A stretch of DNA of 64,000 bases, taken from positions 154,786 to 218,785 of the forward strand of contig JACPYM010000022.1 of assembly GCA_016196035.1 (NCBI GenBank), in the 5' to 3' direction. The notes beneath the pieces were generated by a model. That model had not been told where the DNA came from. It ran no database searches and saw nothing but the letters and a program-made list of their open reading frames with translations. Both the position numbers and the translations under genes were made by a program. This DNA is from Acidobacteriota bacterium (lineage in GTDB: Bacteria > Acidobacteriota > Blastocatellia > RBC074). The stretch's first letter is position 1. The number at the start of each line of letters is the position of its first letter. This document shows positions 17,559 to 26,888 of this stretch, in pieces.

Positions 17559-18026
17559 ATGAAACCGAAACTGCATGTGGCCTTGAACGTCAACAATCTG
17601 GCGGAATCACTGGCTTTTTATAAAGCTTTTTGGGGCGCTGAACCGGTCAAGGTGCGCACGGGTTACGCCAAGTTTGATTTGGACGAGCCGGGCGTAAACC
17701 TGACGCTGAACGAGCGGCCCGTCAAAGAGGCAGGCGGCCTCAATCATCTTGGCATCCAAGTGGGCAGCACGGATGATGTGTTGGCGACTAAGCTGCGTTG
17801 GAAAGCCGCTGGCTTGTTGACCGAAGATGAAATGCAAACGAATTGTTGCTATGCGATTCAGGACAAGGTCTGGGCGACCGATCCGAACGGGTATCGCTGG
17901 GAAGTTTTCGTCGTGCTGAAAGATCAATTGCCCGAAACCGCGACGAACACTCAGGCCACGGCGTGTTGCGCGCCGCTGGCGCAGCCGGTGCAATTGAGCG
18001 GGCTTGCGCAAGGAGCGGTGCAATGA
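17559..18026 (+). CDS. arsI: ArsI-type C-As lyase (VOC fold)
   Basis: Known: ArsI cleaves the carbon-arsenic bond of trivalent methylarsenicals using Fe(II) and oxygen. The 155-residue VOC protein has His6, His63 and Glu115 as likely iron ligands and the adjacent Cys96-Cys97 arsenic-binding pair in 'MQTNCCYAIQDKVW', at the same numbering as characterised ArsI. 'ATDPNGYRWEVFVV' is also family-typical. CadI-like proteins share the fold, so the divergent arsR supports ArsI. A strong 'ggagg' precedes the ATG. It overlaps the next gene by 4 nt. Confidence 0.93.
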   Translation: MKPKLHVALNVNNLAESLAFYKAFWGAEPVKVRTGYAKFDLDEPGVNLTLNERPVKEAGGLNHLGIQVGSTDDVLATKLRWKAAGLLTEDEMQTNCCYAIQDKVWATDPNGYRWEVFVVLKDQLPETATNTQATACCAPLAQPVQLSGLAQGAVQ

Positions 18027-18472
18027 GCGGTGTTGTAACCATTCGGTCAGCCCACGACTCGGATTACGCCGAAGTGGCAGCGCTGCTTCACGCGGTCAGC
18101 TTGCCGGTGAATGGAGTGCAAGAGCATTTCGGCGATTTCCTGGTAGCCAGCGCTGACGCGGGTGAGTTGGTGGGCTGCGTGGGTCAAGAGCGTTACGGCG
18201 ACGTAACGCTCTTGCGTTCATTGGCGGTCAACCCGGCGCACCAGGGGACGGGATTGGGCCGCGAACTCACGTTGGAATTGCTCTCAGCGGCGCGGGCTTA
18301 TGGCATGCGCGAAGTCGTTCTATTAACCAACACTGCCGCTTCATTTTTCCAAAAGCATTTCGGGTTTGCGCCGGTTGAACGTGCCCGCTATGACCAGACG
18401 CTCGGCGCTTCGGTGGAATGGACGCTGCCGCGTTGTGCGTCGGCCATCTGCCTGATGTTGCCGCTGGTTTGA
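18023..18472 (+). CDS. arsN2: ArsN2-type GNAT acetyltransferase
   Basis: The 149-residue GNAT protein belongs to the arsenic-operon ArsN2 group: 'LPVNGVQEHFGDFLVA', 'TLLRSLAVNPAHQGTGLGRE' (acetyl-CoA loop), 'VVLLTNTAASFFQKHFGF', and the C-terminal 'SVEW...CASAICL' pattern. The start is set by the ATGA overlap with arsI and 'aggag' 9 nt upstream. Known: ArsN1 acetylates arsinothricin; the ArsN2 substrate is less clear. Coupling to arsI suggests handling of an organoarsenical. Confidence 0.88.
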   Translation: MSGVVTIRSAHDSDYAEVAALLHAVSLPVNGVQEHFGDFLVASADAGELVGCVGQERYGDVTLLRSLAVNPAHQGTGLGRELTLELLSAARAYGMREVVLLTNTAASFFQKHFGFAPVERARYDQTLGASVEWTLPRCASAICLMLPLV

Positions 18473-18550
18473 GCAACAATCAATGCAGTACAGGGGGCGG
18501 GTAGCAACTTGGTTCCTGCGCACGGGGTGGACAGCTTGTAACCATGTCGC

Positions 18551-18648
18551 TTGGATGTGCGACAAGCTGCCAGCTTGTCGCAGTCTCGACTGGCAGCCGA
18601 TTGATTGAACGGCCACGCCGCGACAAGCTGCCAGCTTGTCGCACATCC
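18551..18648. repeat. Hairpin element with a 23-bp palindrome in two copies
   Basis: The palindrome with arms 'gcgacaagctg' and 'cagcttgtcgc' around one base occurs at 18559-18581 and again at 18620-18642. Each copy is bordered by 'ggatgt' or 'acatcc', so the two copies also form one larger inverted repeat. Confidence 0.85.
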
Positions 18649-18749
18649 AGGTCGTTATCGTTCTCTGCACCCCATTGAACTTTGGCTGCGCTTTCGACGT
18701 AAGCTATGATCGCAACGGCATGATTCAATCTTTTTTGGAGGAACCAGCG

Positions 18750-19598
18750 ATGAATAGCATCTTCGATCAAATGCGCGACGCGGCGCGGCGCAAGGCCGCC
18801 GAACTCGACGAAAAGTACGACCTCAAAACCAAACTCGAACAAGGCGTGAATACGGCGGGCGATTTGGCGCGCAAGGCGGGCGAGACGGTCAATGAGGCCG
18901 CCCAGGTCGCGCGCGCCAAAGCCACCAAAGTTGATGAAGAGTTGCGCGTGACCGAGAACGTCAAGACGGCCGCGAACAAAGCCGGCGAGACCATTCGTGA
19001 AGGCGCACAGACTGCGGAGCAAACCGCCCGCGACGAAAAGACACGCCTCTGGCTCAAAGACAATCCGGGCAAGGCGACATTCGTGACACTCTCTTTGGTA
19101 GCCGGGATTCGCGCGGGTTCAGCGTTGCCGGGCTTGGGCGCGACCGTGTTGGGTTCGACTATCGCGGGCAATTGGTTCTTTCATAGTGCGCTGCCGATAG
19201 TCGGAATGCGCAAACTGATTGAGAGTTACACCGGCTATTTGAAAGAGCAGGAACAGCGTTTAGCAAATGGACAGATGGATGAGGCGGAACGGGCGCGGCT
19301 GGAATTTCAACGCAACATGACCAAGTATGTGGGTGCGCCGTTGCTGGGCGCCTTTAGTGTGGCGGCGGGGGCGACGATGATCGGCTCGGCGCTCTCGGGC
19401 GCAACGGTGACGGGCTTCCCGCTAAACCTGATCATTGGCGGCAACCCATTGCTCAATGGCATCTGGTTCTTTGCCAATGGCGTGATCTGCATCAGCGAAG
19501 GCTACAAATTCTTCATGATCGCGTTGGCCGATGAGGCCGAAGTGCAACGCGTGGTGCGCGAGATCAAAGGCTTGTTGCCAGCGGCAGCCACGGCGTAA
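18750..19598 (+). CDS. LEA-like amphipathic membrane protein, unknown function
   Basis: Not recognised as a named family. The 282-residue protein has an N-terminal region of about 105 residues made of charged amphipathic helix repeats (Ala, Lys, Glu, Thr; 'ANKAGETIREGAQTAEQTAR'), resembling late-embryogenesis-abundant or apolipoprotein-like helices. Hydrophobic segments follow at about 115-150 and 195-255 ('GAPLLGAFSVAAGATMIGSA'). It may associate with or remodel membranes under stress (inference). Start 18750 follows 'ggagga'; an open extension upstream to 18636 lies in a hairpin and is probably untranslated. Confidence 0.75.
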   Translation: MNSIFDQMRDAARRKAAELDEKYDLKTKLEQGVNTAGDLARKAGETVNEAAQVARAKATKVDEELRVTENVKTAANKAGETIREGAQTAEQTARDEKTRLWLKDNPGKATFVTLSLVAGIRAGSALPGLGATVLGSTIAGNWFFHSALPIVGMRKLIESYTGYLKEQEQRLANGQMDEAERARLEFQRNMTKYVGAPLLGAFSVAAGATMIGSALSGATVTGFPLNLIIGGNPLLNGIWFFANGVICISEGYKFFMIALADEAEVQRVVREIKGLLPAAATA

Positions 19599-19791
19599 TC
19601 GAAAGACTGCTTCACCGCAAAAAAGCGCAAGAGACGCAAAAGGATTGCGGTAGTGGCGCAAAGAGGAGAGGTCTGGCCGCGGATGAACGCTGGAAAACGC
19701 GGAGCAGTCCTGTTAGCCAATTGAATTGCTCGGCGTCGGTCGGCGTTGATCTGCGGCGTGGCGCTCTCCCCATTGACCCACTACCGTTTCG

Positions 19792-22752
19792 CTAAATCTT
19801 GTACTTCTTCATCAACAAATGCCCGTAAACCTCCGCCCCCAGCGCCAGCACCGCGCGCACCAGCATCAACGGCCCCAGCGACAGGTATTGCAGCATCACC
19901 CCGGCGAGTACCGGGAAGACCAGATCGGAGGTGTCCACGCCGCCTTCCAAAATGCCCATCGTCTTGCTGCGGCTGGAAAGATTGAAGCTGGAAACCTTGG
20001 CGGCAATCGCGCCCCAGGTCGGTTTGAAGGCGGCCTTGCCGACTTCGTCAATCGCACGCGCCAGGCCCATCATCACACCCAGCAGCGCCGTCCCCGCAAA
20101 CCAGGGCACCATCCAGAACAACACCGAGGTCGCTAGATTGGCGATAGAACGCAATGCGATCACTTTGCCCGCGCCGATGCGATCCGCCAGCCAGCCAAAG
20201 AAGGGGCCAAAGAGCAGCGGCACCATCGTTTCAGAAACGACTTTGATCCAGCCCAACGCGCCGGGCGTGACTTCGAGCTTGACGGCCAGCACGGTGAAAA
20301 ATTCGCCGGTGACCATGTAGGCTGGGGCCGTCAACGCCGCGCCCAAAAAGGCGAACGAATAGACGTTGGGCTGTTGTTGCGGCGCGTGCAGCAGTCCAGT
20401 CGGCGCTTGGGCTTTGCCCTTGTCCTTCTTCTCTTTCTTTTCCTTCTTTTTCTCTTTGATGAAGACGGCGACCAGCACCAGCGAGCAGAGCGAGAAGAAG
20501 GTCGCCAGCCAGAAGATGACGGTCAGCGCCTGGCGCAACGGCGTATTCTCGACGACTTTCGGCAAATCTTCGATGGGGATGTCGCTGAGCGGCACGGTGC
20601 GCTGTTCGACGCGCAGCACCTTGTGCGGCTTGGGATCGGCTTCGTTGCCGGGCAATACGCCGTTGACGACTTCGGTTTGCGACTTGATGACCTGTTCGAC
20701 TTGTTTGCCGGATTTATTAACTTTGTCGAGCACCGCGAAGTTGGCCGTGACGGTTTGCGTACCGACATAAAACCCAATCAACACTGTCAGCACGAAGGCA
20801 GCGAGCGCTTCGCCGATGCCGCCCGAAGTGGATTTCGCCGTCGTGTACCAGGAATAGGCTTGCGCGATGTGTTTCTCGTCGGTGGCGTCGGCGATCATCG
20901 CGGACGCCGAGGGGCCCTTGGCCGAATCGGCAATGCCGCGCACGACGCTGACGACGAACAGCAGCGGCAGGTTGGCGAAAGAATAGAGCAAGCCGACAAT
21001 CGTGCGGATCGTCAGCGAGGTCATAAACACAGGCTTCTTGCCATATTTGTCGGCCAGCGTGCCGAAGACCGAACGCAGCAGGAGCGGCACGATATTCTGG
21101 ATCAGCACCAGCCCCATCACCGAAGAGATATTCAAGCCAAAGACCAGTAGCGCATAGAGCGGCACAGCGGTTTTGATCAGACCGCTGGAAATGCGCGAAA
21201 GACAAGCTTCGATCATCAACGCAATGACGACCGTGTTGAAGGCGCTGCCGCCTTTGTCTTCGGCCTTGGCGACAACCGAGGGCAAAGCGGCTTCGCCCGC
21301 CGGAACCTGCGCGGCTTCACGTTGCACAATGACGGGCGCGATGGGCAAGACGCCCGTCATCTTGTTAAAGGCCCGGCCCAGCACGCCCGCGCGATTGCCG
21401 GAAACGGCTTCGAGTTCGCGCGCCAAATCCAGCACCGTCGGCTGCCGCCGGTTCGGTTCTTTTGATAGCGCGCGGGTGATGACGGCAGCGACGTCTTCAT
21501 CAATTTCCGGGCGGCCAAAATCGCTGAGGTCGGGCACGGGCGCAGTCAAATGCATCTGCGACAGTTCCATCGGATTGGGCGCATCGAAAGGCGGCGCGCC
21601 CGCCAGCAATTCAAAGATGATGACGCCCAACGAATAAACATCCGCGCGCGAATCCAGCGGTTTGTTCAACCACTGTTCGGGCGACATATATTGCGGCGTG
21701 CCGAAAACGCCCAAGGGGCCGGTCAGTTTCGCGCCGCCGCTGATGGATTGATCCACTTTGGCGAGGTTGTAACCGCCGACTTTGATCAGTTCTTTGCCGT
21801 TGGGGGCGGTCTCGACAAAGATCGTTTCGGGTTTGAGATCGCGCACGACGATGCCGTTCAAGTGCGCCGTGTGCACCGCGCCCGCAATTTGATTGACGAT
21901 GCTCACGACGCGCGACAGGCTCATGCCGCGCTCTTTCAAAATCACGTCGCGCAACGTGCGGCCCGAAAGCAATTCTTCGACGATATAAACCACACCGTCT
22001 GACGTGTAGCCGAAATCGTAAAACTGCACCGAGTTGGGATGGCGCACGCGCGCGGCGACCTGGGCCTGGCGGCGAAATCGTTCCGCCGCGACCGGGTCAT
22101 TGACCAACTCCGGTTTCAGCACGCGCACAGCCACTTTGTCGCCCAACATCACACGCCGCGCGCGATACAGCGTGCCGCTGGCATCCTGCCCGATCTTCGT
22201 TTCCAGTTCATAGCGGCCATCCAGTGTGAGTGTGAGCGCTTCGGGCGTGGGCATGTTTGACGGCGGCAGCAATTCGCCACTGGCGGCCACGCGCAAGGCG
22301 GGCGGCTTTGGCACTGGCGGTTTTGGCCCAGCAGGCTGGCCGCCACGCGGCGGCGCCGGTATTTGCCCGATATTGGTCGCGTAGGAATGCGGTTCGTCAA
22401 TGTGCGTTGAGAACACATCGCTTTGCACCGCGCCGGTGGGCACTTCTTCGAGATGAAAGAGGATTTTGACGCGGCCCAGTTGCACCTTATCGCCATCCAT
22501 AAGCGGGCAGGCTTCCTCAGCCGGGACTTTGCGGCTGTTGACATACACACCGTTCAGGCTGCCCAAATCGCTGATGGAATACTGGCCGTTCTGCAACCGA
22601 ATGTTGGCGTGTTGACGGCTCACGCCGCTATCGTTAATGAGGATGTCGGCGCCGGGAGCCTTGCCAATGATGACGGGATAACCCGGCAACACGGCCTCCT
22701 GTTTTGTGCCATCGGGCAGCGTAATGTAGAGCTTCGCAATGATCTTTGGCAT
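19792..22752 (-). CDS. FHA - degenerate Ser/Thr kinase - MFS transporter fusion
   Basis: 986 residues. FHA domain at about 5-100 ('[14 protein letters not shown]', 'SRQHANI', 'GSLNGVYVN'); Pro-rich linker to about 175; eukaryotic-type kinase fold at about 180-450; MFS permease from about 505 to the end, with a soluble loop near 665-745 and a Lys/Glu-rich segment. Kinase positions look disabled: Arg210 replaces the VAIK lysine, Gln229 the helix-C glutamate, Thr310 the catalytic-loop Asn, and 'VGGYNLAKV' replaces DFG (Gly327 for Asp). Asp305 and 'GTPQYMSPE' remain. Inference: a pseudokinase or regulatory module sensing phospho-threonine partners and gating a transporter. The MFS half is related to the protein at 27391-28593. 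Substrate unknown. Confidence 0.88.
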   Translation of the reverse strand: MPKIIAKLYITLPDGTKQEAVLPGYPVIIGKAPGADILINDSGVSRQHANIRLQNGQYSISDLGSLNGVYVNSRKVPAEEACPLMDGDKVQLGRVKILFHLEEVPTGAVQSDVFSTHIDEPHSYATNIGQIPAPPRGGQPAGPKPPVPKPPALRVAASGELLPPSNMPTPEALTLTLDGRYELETKIGQDASGTLYRARRVMLGDKVAVRVLKPELVNDPVAAERFRRQAQVAARVRHPNSVQFYDFGYTSDGVVYIVEELLSGRTLRDVILKERGMSLSRVVSIVNQIAGAVHTAHLNGIVVRDLKPETIFVETAPNGKELIKVGGYNLAKVDQSISGGAKLTGPLGVFGTPQYMSPEQWLNKPLDSRADVYSLGVIIFELLAGAPPFDAPNPMELSQMHLTAPVPDLSDFGRPEIDEDVAAVITRALSKEPNRRQPTVLDLARELEAVSGNRAGVLGRAFNKMTGVLPIAPVIVQREAAQVPAGEAALPSVVAKAEDKGGSAFNTVVIALMIEACLSRISSGLIKTAVPLYALLVFGLNISSVMGLVLIQNIVPLLLRSVFGTLADKYGKKPVFMTSLTIRTIVGLLYSFANLPLLFVVSVVRGIADSAKGPSASAMIADATDEKHIAQAYSWYTTAKSTSGGIGEALAAFVLTVLIGFYVGTQTVTANFAVLDKVNKSGKQVEQVIKSQTEVVNGVLPGNEADPKPHKVLRVEQRTVPLSDIPIEDLPKVVENTPLRQALTVIFWLATFFSLCSLVLVAVFIKEKKKEKKEKKDKGKAQAPTGLLHAPQQQPNVYSFAFLGAALTAPAYMVTGEFFTVLAVKLEVTPGALGWIKVVSETMVPLLFGPFFGWLADRIGAGKVIALRSIANLATSVLFWMVPWFAGTALLGVMMGLARAIDEVGKAAFKPTWGAIAAKVSSFNLSSRSKTMGILEGGVDTSDLVFPVLAGVMLQYLSLGPLMLVRAVLALGAEVYGHLLMKKYKI

Positions 22753-22786
22753 GGATAATGTCAGGGATGAAAATCAGCGGGCAAAA

Positions 22787-22858
22787 AACAAAAGGCAAAA
22801 GTGGCACAGCAGTTTTTCAGAAATAGAAAAGACGGTACGGCCCTTTTGCCTTTTGATT
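22787..22858. repeat. Inverted repeat of CAAAAGGCAAAA type
   Basis: 'aacaaaaggcaaaag' (22787-22801) faces 'cttttgccttttgatt' (22843-22858), and further 'gccttttgat' copies follow to about 22878. It separates the FHA fusion gene from the propeller gene. Confidence 0.65.
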
Positions 22859-22877
22859 TTGCCTTTTGATTTTTGAT

Positions 22878-24311
22878 TTACTGGCCTTTCTTCTTGCCTT
22901 TCTTCTTGCCGCCCTTGCCGCCCTTTTCGGCAGCCGGTTCGGCGTCGGTGGCTGGTGTGCTGGCAGGCGCCAGCGCAGCAGCCGGCCCATTGCTCAACGC
23001 GCGCGCAATATCTGACCAACGATAAACGGCTAGGCGGTAATTACACTGGTCGGCAACAGCGATATAAGTTTCGCCGCTGGCTTTGTCTGTGTAGGTAGCA
23101 ATCGAATCAGGCGAACAGAAATACCCGGGCGGATTGGCTTGACCCGGAATAATCTCGCCCAGTTTGACTTTGTTTTGCAGCGCTTTATTGGTCTTGTCCT
23201 CGAAGTCCACCTGCGGCGAATGGCCGACGAAACCTTTGTAACCGCCGCTGCGCGCATGCAGTGTCGGCCCAAAGCCCAGCAGGTCGCGGTTAAACGCCCC
23301 AGGACTATTCAAATCGAAAATCTGAATGTGGCCGACGCTCTCATCCACGGCAAACAGATGTTTGTTGGCAATCGCCAGCCCTTCGACCGAGCCGGAGAAA
23401 ACGGATTTGCCCAGCGGCTTGCCCGCCCCATCGTTACGCGCGCCCACCAGCTTGCCTTTGTACGCGCCCGTCTCCCAATCGAAGACCTGGATGATCGAAT
23501 CCTTTTCGCTGGCGATGTAAATGTTGCCCGCCGCTTCGTCAATGGCGATGCCTTCGCAACCGTGCAGGTAGGTGTCGCCGTCGCCGCGCTGTTTGGCGAA
23601 TTGCCACGCCGGATCATCCGCGCCTTCGGGCGTGTAGCGGAAGACTTGATTGAGGTGCGCGTCCACGGCATAGACGCGATTCTTCGAGTCAATCGCGATG
23701 CCGCCGAGCTTGTCGAAATGGCGCTCACCGAAGCGCGTGCCTTTGAACACGTAATCATACGGGCCAAGCGGGCGGCCCTTGTCATCTTTGTCGCCGGGTT
23801 TGGGCGGCACGTAGGCATACGCCAAGTTCAAAATCTGATCGGTGACGAGCGCCATGCCATTGGGCGCGACGGCGATGTCCACGATCTCGCCGCCCATTGT
23901 GCCGTGGCCGAATTCGCCCAGATGGGTCTTGGTTTTGACATCCCATACCTGCACGCGCCGGTTCTTGGCGTCGGTGGCAAACAGCCAACCCTGCGGGCCA
24001 AAGGCGACGCCATCGGGTTTGTCGAAATCAGCCACGGCCTTGCCCGGCCGCCCGCTGCCAAGAATGGCGTAAGGCTCAACATTGATGCGCCAGCTTTCGC
24101 GCGCGGGGTCTTTTTCTGCCGCCGGACCTTCCACTTTGGCTGGCGGCGCGCCTGGCGCTTTGCCAGTTTCTGCCGGCTCAGCCGCCGTTTCACCAGCCGC
24201 TGCGGCTTTCTTTTTCTTCTTTTGCGGTGCGGCCTGGGTGGATGCCAACAATGCCAAGCCGGTAATGACGGCCAACACAATCACAAAGAGTTTGCGAGGG
24301 AGGGGCTTCAT
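22878..24311 (-). CDS. Exported six-bladed beta-propeller (NHL-like) protein
   Basis: The 477-residue protein has a signal peptide, a low-complexity Lys/Ala/Glu stretch, then NHL-like blades ('PDGVAFGPQGWLFATDAKNR', 'GGIAIDSKNRVYAVD', 'GCEGIAIDEAAGNIYIA', 'VEGLAIANKHLFAVDE'), ending in a Lys/Gly-rich tail. No catalytic motif is obvious. The blade ends resemble the neighbouring phytase in style ('VEGLAIA', 'YIAVADQCNYRLAVY'), so a phytase-like or lactonase-like role is possible but not proven. Start 24311 follows 'aaggag'. Secreted or periplasmic. Confidence 0.8.
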   Translation of the reverse strand: MKPLPRKLFVIVLAVITGLALLASTQAAPQKKKKKAAAAGETAAEPAETGKAPGAPPAKVEGPAAEKDPARESWRINVEPYAILGSGRPGKAVADFDKPDGVAFGPQGWLFATDAKNRRVQVWDVKTKTHLGEFGHGTMGGEIVDIAVAPNGMALVTDQILNLAYAYVPPKPGDKDDKGRPLGPYDYVFKGTRFGERHFDKLGGIAIDSKNRVYAVDAHLNQVFRYTPEGADDPAWQFAKQRGDGDTYLHGCEGIAIDEAAGNIYIASEKDSIIQVFDWETGAYKGKLVGARNDGAGKPLGKSVFSGSVEGLAIANKHLFAVDESVGHIQIFDLNSPGAFNRDLLGFGPTLHARSGGYKGFVGHSPQVDFEDKTNKALQNKVKLGEIIPGQANPPGYFCSPDSIATYTDKASGETYIAVADQCNYRLAVYRWSDIARALSNGPAAALAPASTPATDAEPAAEKGGKGGKKKGKKKGQ

Positions 24312-24366
24312 AGATGAACTCCTTTGCTGCGTGATGCGGGGAAATAAGATTCGATACAGCACCGAA

Positions 24367-24415
24367 AGCGGTAATGACCGGCTTCTCATTCCTGAGAAGC
24401 CCGGTCACTACCGCT
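24367..24415. terminator. Hairpin between phytase and propeller genes
   Basis: The arms at 24367-24388 and 24393-24415 pair over about 21 bp with one bulge and one mismatch around a 4-nt loop. It sits 3' of the phytase gene, as a terminator would, but has no T-run. Confidence 0.55.
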
Positions 24416-24456
24416 CTCAACACTATACCAATTGTCCGCCGGTCAGGGCGGGCTTG

Positions 24457-25716
24457 CTACTTAATAATTGCGTCGAAAGGCACCAACTTGAAGTTTTGAT
24501 TCTTGCTGCCTTTGTCGTTGAAGCCATCTTGCACGACGAACACGCCTTTTGAAAATTGGCCGCCCAGATTGGCCGTCGTCACATCAATGCCGTCCGTCTC
24601 TTCGACGCCGTCAATCGCGCCGTCGCCGATGCGGAACTGCTTGACGAATTCGTTGCCGCCCTCGCGTTTGTAGACGACATAGGAGTAATTGCCTTGGCTG
24701 GAGGCAATCAAATACCCCGTGCCGTTCGGGCCGTAAGCAATCGTCAAGCCTTCAACATCAGCGTGCAGGTGGCCGTCGCCGACTTTGCCGACCGCCACGC
24801 GCGTCGTGCCGCCTTCGGGTTCGGCGCTATACTTCCAAATGCCGACCGGCTCTTCGCTGACGTAAAAATGACCGAGTTCGTCATCGGCCACGCACCCTTC
24901 GACCACGCCGCCAACTTTGAACCGGCGCACCGAACGGGCGTCCACCTTGCCCTGGCCGTTGTCGGTCAACTCAAATTGTTCGACCTCGCCGGATTTACTG
25001 GTCGCAAAATAAAAAGTCTTGCCGCTCAGCCGGCTCTGGTACATACACGCGCCATACACCTTGACGCCGTGCGTGACCTTGCCCGCAGCCACATTTTCGA
25101 GTTGGCGCGTTTGCGGGTTGACCTTGTAAATGGCAATCGAATTGTCGCGCCGGTCGCCCGCCGTCACCAGGGTGACTTTCTGGCCGCCCAATTTGAACCC
25201 GTTGCGTAAATCAACGTTATCCATCAACCCATCGGCGACATATTGCAATTGTTTGCCGTTCAGGTCGTACACCGCCAGGCCGCCCATTTTGTCGGTGCCA
25301 ATGATGGTGCTCAGTGAGGGGTCGGCGGGATGAACCCAGATGGCGGGATCGTCGGCGGCATCACCCCCGTGAGGTACAGGCTCGGTCTCGACGGCGGCGT
25401 GGATGGTTTCAAGCTCGTTGCCCATTGCCAACGGCGCAGCCACACGCGCCTTGTCGGTGTCTACTTTCTTGCTGTCGGATTTACTGAGCGAACGACTCTC
25501 AGATTTATGCTTGTCTTCTTTGTCTTTGTTTTCGTCTTTGTCTTTTTTGTCCTGACTCTGTTTCGCCCCCTCTTTGCTGCCGGACGGCTTGGCGTTGGTC
25601 GGCAGGTTGTTCAATTGCGCGAGTGTCGTGCCGGAAATGAATGCGACTACGAGTGCCGCCATTTGCACCAACATCCAAACATCTCTTTGCACCGGTCTTC
25701 CAAATTTCAACTGCAT
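24457..25716 (-). CDS. Beta-propeller phytase (3-phytase type)
   Basis: Predicted to release phosphate from phytate (inositol hexakisphosphate), calcium-dependent, outside the cytoplasm. The 419-residue protein has a signal/anchor segment (about 14-33), a highly charged linker (about 40-90), then the six-bladed BPP fold with hallmark segments '[14 protein letters not shown]', 'NVDLRNGF', '[12 protein letters not shown]', '[10 protein letters not shown]', '[11 protein letters not shown]' and 'ETDGIDVT', which supply the acidic Ca and phosphate-site residues. It is the nearest gene to the first of four ATP-grasp enzymes. Other BPP substrates cannot be excluded. Confidence 0.92.
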   Translation of the reverse strand: MQLKFGRPVQRDVWMLVQMAALVVAFISGTTLAQLNNLPTNAKPSGSKEGAKQSQDKKDKDENKDKEDKHKSESRSLSKSDSKKVDTDKARVAAPLAMGNELETIHAAVETEPVPHGGDAADDPAIWVHPADPSLSTIIGTDKMGGLAVYDLNGKQLQYVADGLMDNVDLRNGFKLGGQKVTLVTAGDRRDNSIAIYKVNPQTRQLENVAAGKVTHGVKVYGACMYQSRLSGKTFYFATSKSGEVEQFELTDNGQGKVDARSVRRFKVGGVVEGCVADDELGHFYVSEEPVGIWKYSAEPEGGTTRVAVGKVGDGHLHADVEGLTIAYGPNGTGYLIASSQGNYSYVVYKREGGNEFVKQFRIGDGAIDGVEETDGIDVTTANLGGQFSKGVFVVQDGFNDKGSKNQNFKLVPFDAIIK

Positions 25717-25911
25717 ATACTTCTAAGTCCTCCAACTTCACTTTAACTACTGTCGCTTTTAGGCCGGTTTCCGCGCCGCACCGGCGTTATCGTTATATCA
25801 AAACTTTGCGCTGCCTCCGAGTACAAAATCTCCGGGCCGGCAAGTTCGGCCTTCGATGAGGGGCGCCCGCATCCGTGTTGCCAAGCCCGCACGCCCGGCA
25901 AAGATATTTCC

Positions 25912-26760
25912 TTAGCCCAGCCGCTCCATCACAAAATCGGCGATGCGTTCCCCGCCCTGCGGCACGCCTTTGTAACCGGGGAAGCAGTTGACCTCGATCA
26001 CCGAATAGCCCTTCGGCGTCTTGACCAAATCCACGCCATAAAGCTCCAACCCGAACAGCTTGCCGCAACGGCGCACCAGTTCTTCCAACTCTGGGTCATC
26101 CCCAACCGGTGTGCCCAGCTTTTCTTCCTTGGTCTTCGCCGGAAAGATGCGCTTGATCGCGTGCACGTAATCGCCGATGGCGTAGGCCTTGTAATCATAC
26201 GGCTCGTGCTCTTCGTATTCCTGCGCGTAAATCAGCCGGTCGCCCAGCGCCGTACCGTCTTCGCCCCCGCCATCGTCGTCAGCGACTTCGCCATCCGCCG
26301 CCCGTCGCGCCACCAAGGCATCGAATGCGGCCTCGTCCATGCACACCTCAATACCCATCCCGCGCCGCCCGCGATAAGGTTTGACCACGATGGGCATCTT
26401 TTGCACGACCGCGCGCAGCGTTTCCATCGAATCGGTCACAAAGGTGCGCGGCGTCGGGATGCCGCCCTGCAACAGCAACGTGCAAGTCAGCACCTTGTCG
26501 CGCACTTTCATCGTCGCCGGGTATTCATTGAGCAGCTTGGCCCCGGCATAGTGCGCCGCCGCCGCCAGCGATTCGGCCAGCGGCGAATGCGATTTGAACA
26601 AGTAGGCATCAAACTCGAACTTGAAATTTTCCAAGTCAATCAAACCGCTGCGCTCGGTCACGATTTCTACATCCGCGCCACGCGCTTTCAACCCGTTCAG
26701 CACGTCGTAAGTCACCGACGTTTGGCTGCGCGGTGGTTCCATCAAAAAGCAGATACGCAT
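25912..26760 (-). CDS. ATP-grasp enzyme 1 (RimK/ITPK-like)
   Basis: 282 residues, first in genome order of four related ATP-grasp proteins. ATP-grasp features: '[20 protein letters not shown]', the nucleotide-binding '[17 protein letters not shown]', '[14 protein letters not shown]', and Mg ligands Asp244 ('YGVDLV'), Glu256 and Asn258 in '[14 protein letters not shown]'. 'N-x-F-P-G-Y' recalls inositol-phosphate kinases (ITPK), while E-x-N is RimK-like. An acidic Gly-rich insert (about 155-170) is unique to this copy. The reaction is either amino-acid ligation or phosphorylation; the sequence does not decide. Start ATG follows 'ggag'. Confidence 0.85.
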   Translation of the reverse strand: MRICFLMEPPRSQTSVTYDVLNGLKARGADVEIVTERSGLIDLENFKFEFDAYLFKSHSPLAESLAAAAHYAGAKLLNEYPATMKVRDKVLTCTLLLQGGIPTPRTFVTDSMETLRAVVQKMPIVVKPYRGRRGMGIEVCMDEAAFDALVARRAADGEVADDDGGGEDGTALGDRLIYAQEYEEHEPYDYKAYAIGDYVHAIKRIFPAKTKEEKLGTPVGDDPELEELVRRCGKLFGLELYGVDLVKTPKGYSVIEVNCFPGYKGVPQGGERIADFVMERLG

Positions 26761-26787
26761 ACGTTAAAGCTCCGATCAGATATTCAC

Positions 26788-26874
26788 TGTGGAAAATACA
26801 GTGGAAAAATTGTTGAAAAGCCTGTGAAGATCAATTGGATTTCGCGTGGAAATCCTGTGAATGCGTGTGGAAAA
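26788..26874. repeat. Cluster of TGTGGAAAA motifs
   Basis: 'tgtggaaaa' occurs exactly at 26788-26796 and 26866-26874, with near copies at 26800, 26811 and 26845, upstream of the ATP-grasp 1 start. The motif is the complement of 'ttttccaca', a DnaA-box variant in some bacteria. It could be a regulator site or chance. Confidence 0.4.
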
Positions 26875-26888
26875 CTCAGTGACGATCT

